A stretch of DNA of 6,178 nucleotides from positions 1-6,178 of the forward strand of contig JABSPN010000196.1 in assembly GCA_013214425.1 (NCBI GenBank), read 5' to 3'. The translations under genes and the position numbers were made by a program. Each line of letters begins with the position of its first letter. The stretch's first letter is position 1. Origin of the DNA: Flavobacteriaceae bacterium (lineage in GTDB: Bacteria > Bacteroidota > Bacteroidia > Flavobacteriales > Flavobacteriaceae). This document shows positions 5,744 to 6,178 of this stretch, piece after piece. The notes under the pieces are model-generated. The model was not told the origin of the DNA. It worked only from the letters and a program-made list of their open reading frames with translations, and made no database searches.

Positions 5744-6178
5744 TTTAATTTTGATTATTTCGTTTAGTTTGGTAGTATAACGCGGACTGAGCTTTTCTTG
5801 TCTCATTTTCCATGTTCTACCTAAGTCTTGACTAGCTAATTTAAGCTTCTTTCTACCAATGCTATAATTTAAGTTATCAATCACTTGCATGAGTTGTTTG
5901 TGTTTTGGATCTTCTTCACAAAACATGTTTAGTTGTCTTTGATTCTCTGGGATAATACCCATGACTATTACACCTGCTTTTTTGTAGTTATACCCAGGTT
6001 TAAATATTTTCTTCAATCCTAATTTTGCATATTTAGAAATTGTGATGCTAGAGTTAGTAGGATAGGGAAGGTGTATCATGATATTCTTGCCATACTGTTT
6101 ATCATCGCTCTTAAATCGATTAGTATGAATAAATACCATCAACATGTTGCAACAGGAGTCTTGCTGGCGTAATTTCTC
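5723..6178 (-). CDS. umuC: DNA polymerase V catalytic subunit UmuC, C-terminal part (5' end outside window)
   Basis: Y-family error-prone polymerase that copies past DNA lesions with UmuD'2 during the SOS response. Only the last 151 codons are present. The frame runs open through the right edge (first codon GAG at 6178-6176), so the ATG at 6145 is internal rather than a start: residues before it (EKLRQQ, then Cys-Cys) match the family's conserved EKLR segment. Seen here are the little-finger region with FIHTNRF, YNYKKAGVIVMGI, and QLNMF (5935-5921), which matches the beta-clamp-binding motif QLNLF of E. coli UmuC. The C-terminal domain follows, with LMQVIDNLN, then WKMRQEKLSPRYTT close to the end. 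Nothing visible is broken. umuD and any LexA-type box would lie beyond the right edge. The gene converges on the methyltransferase gene with a 21-base coding overlap and no terminator hairpin between them. Confidence 0.95.
   Translation of the reverse strand, partial: EKLRQQDSCCNMLMVFIHTNRFKSDDKQYGKNIMIHLPYPTNSSITISKYAKLGLKKIFKPGYNYKKAGVIVMGIIPENQRQLNMFCEEDPKHKQLMQVIDNLNYSIGRKKLKLASQDLGRTWKMRQEKLSPRYTTKLNEIIKIKLFDTNE

Overview
The window looks like a fragment of an AT-rich chromosome from the phylum Bacteroidota, possibly a marine or soil Cytophagales or Flavobacteria relative. I infer this from the residue patterns of the UmuC and UDP-glucuronate decarboxylase proteins, the near absence of Shine-Dalgarno sequences before the clear genes, and the low GC content. 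No taxonomic search was possible.

Left block (1-3783, all minus strand). Reading in the direction of transcription, a sigma-54 enhancer-binding regulator (3783-2428) is followed by a 183-base gap and then by ugd (2244-907) and a UDP-glucuronate decarboxylase gene (895 to beyond the left edge). The two enzymes form a two-step route: UDP-glucose is oxidised to UDP-glucuronate, which is decarboxylated to UDP-xylose. Such precursors feed exopolysaccharide, capsule or glycoprotein glycan synthesis, so this is probably the edge of a surface-polysaccharide locus. The gap before ugd holds a near-match to a sigma-54 -24/-12 promoter and two exact copies of TTGGAATC. A third copy lies just upstream of the regulator's own start. 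This suggests that the regulator controls ugd-uxs and perhaps itself. Its receiver domain has lost the phospho-acceptor Asp and the acidic pocket, so it should not work as a phosphorylation-driven response regulator.

Middle block (3784-4963) is 1180 bases with no confident gene. It holds one perfect 13-bp hairpin terminator (4413-4444), a possible 25-residue single-membrane-span microprotein ending just before it, a 12-base motif present three times, a 12-base palindrome, and a 57-codon ORF that overlaps the next gene by ATGA.

Right block (4964-6178). A plus-strand SAM-dependent methyltransferase with a four-cysteine zinc-ribbon N-terminus meets, tail to tail with a 21-base coding overlap, the 3' part of umuC (DNA polymerase V subunit, minus strand, entering from the right edge). 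The methyltransferase belongs to a family often found in glycan clusters. UmuC belongs to SOS translesion synthesis and probably marks the border of the polysaccharide region.

The most interesting item is the pseudo-receiver enhancer-binding protein together with its putative repeat and promoter elements in front of UDP-sugar genes. I found no CRISPR array, tRNA, rRNA or intact mobile element.
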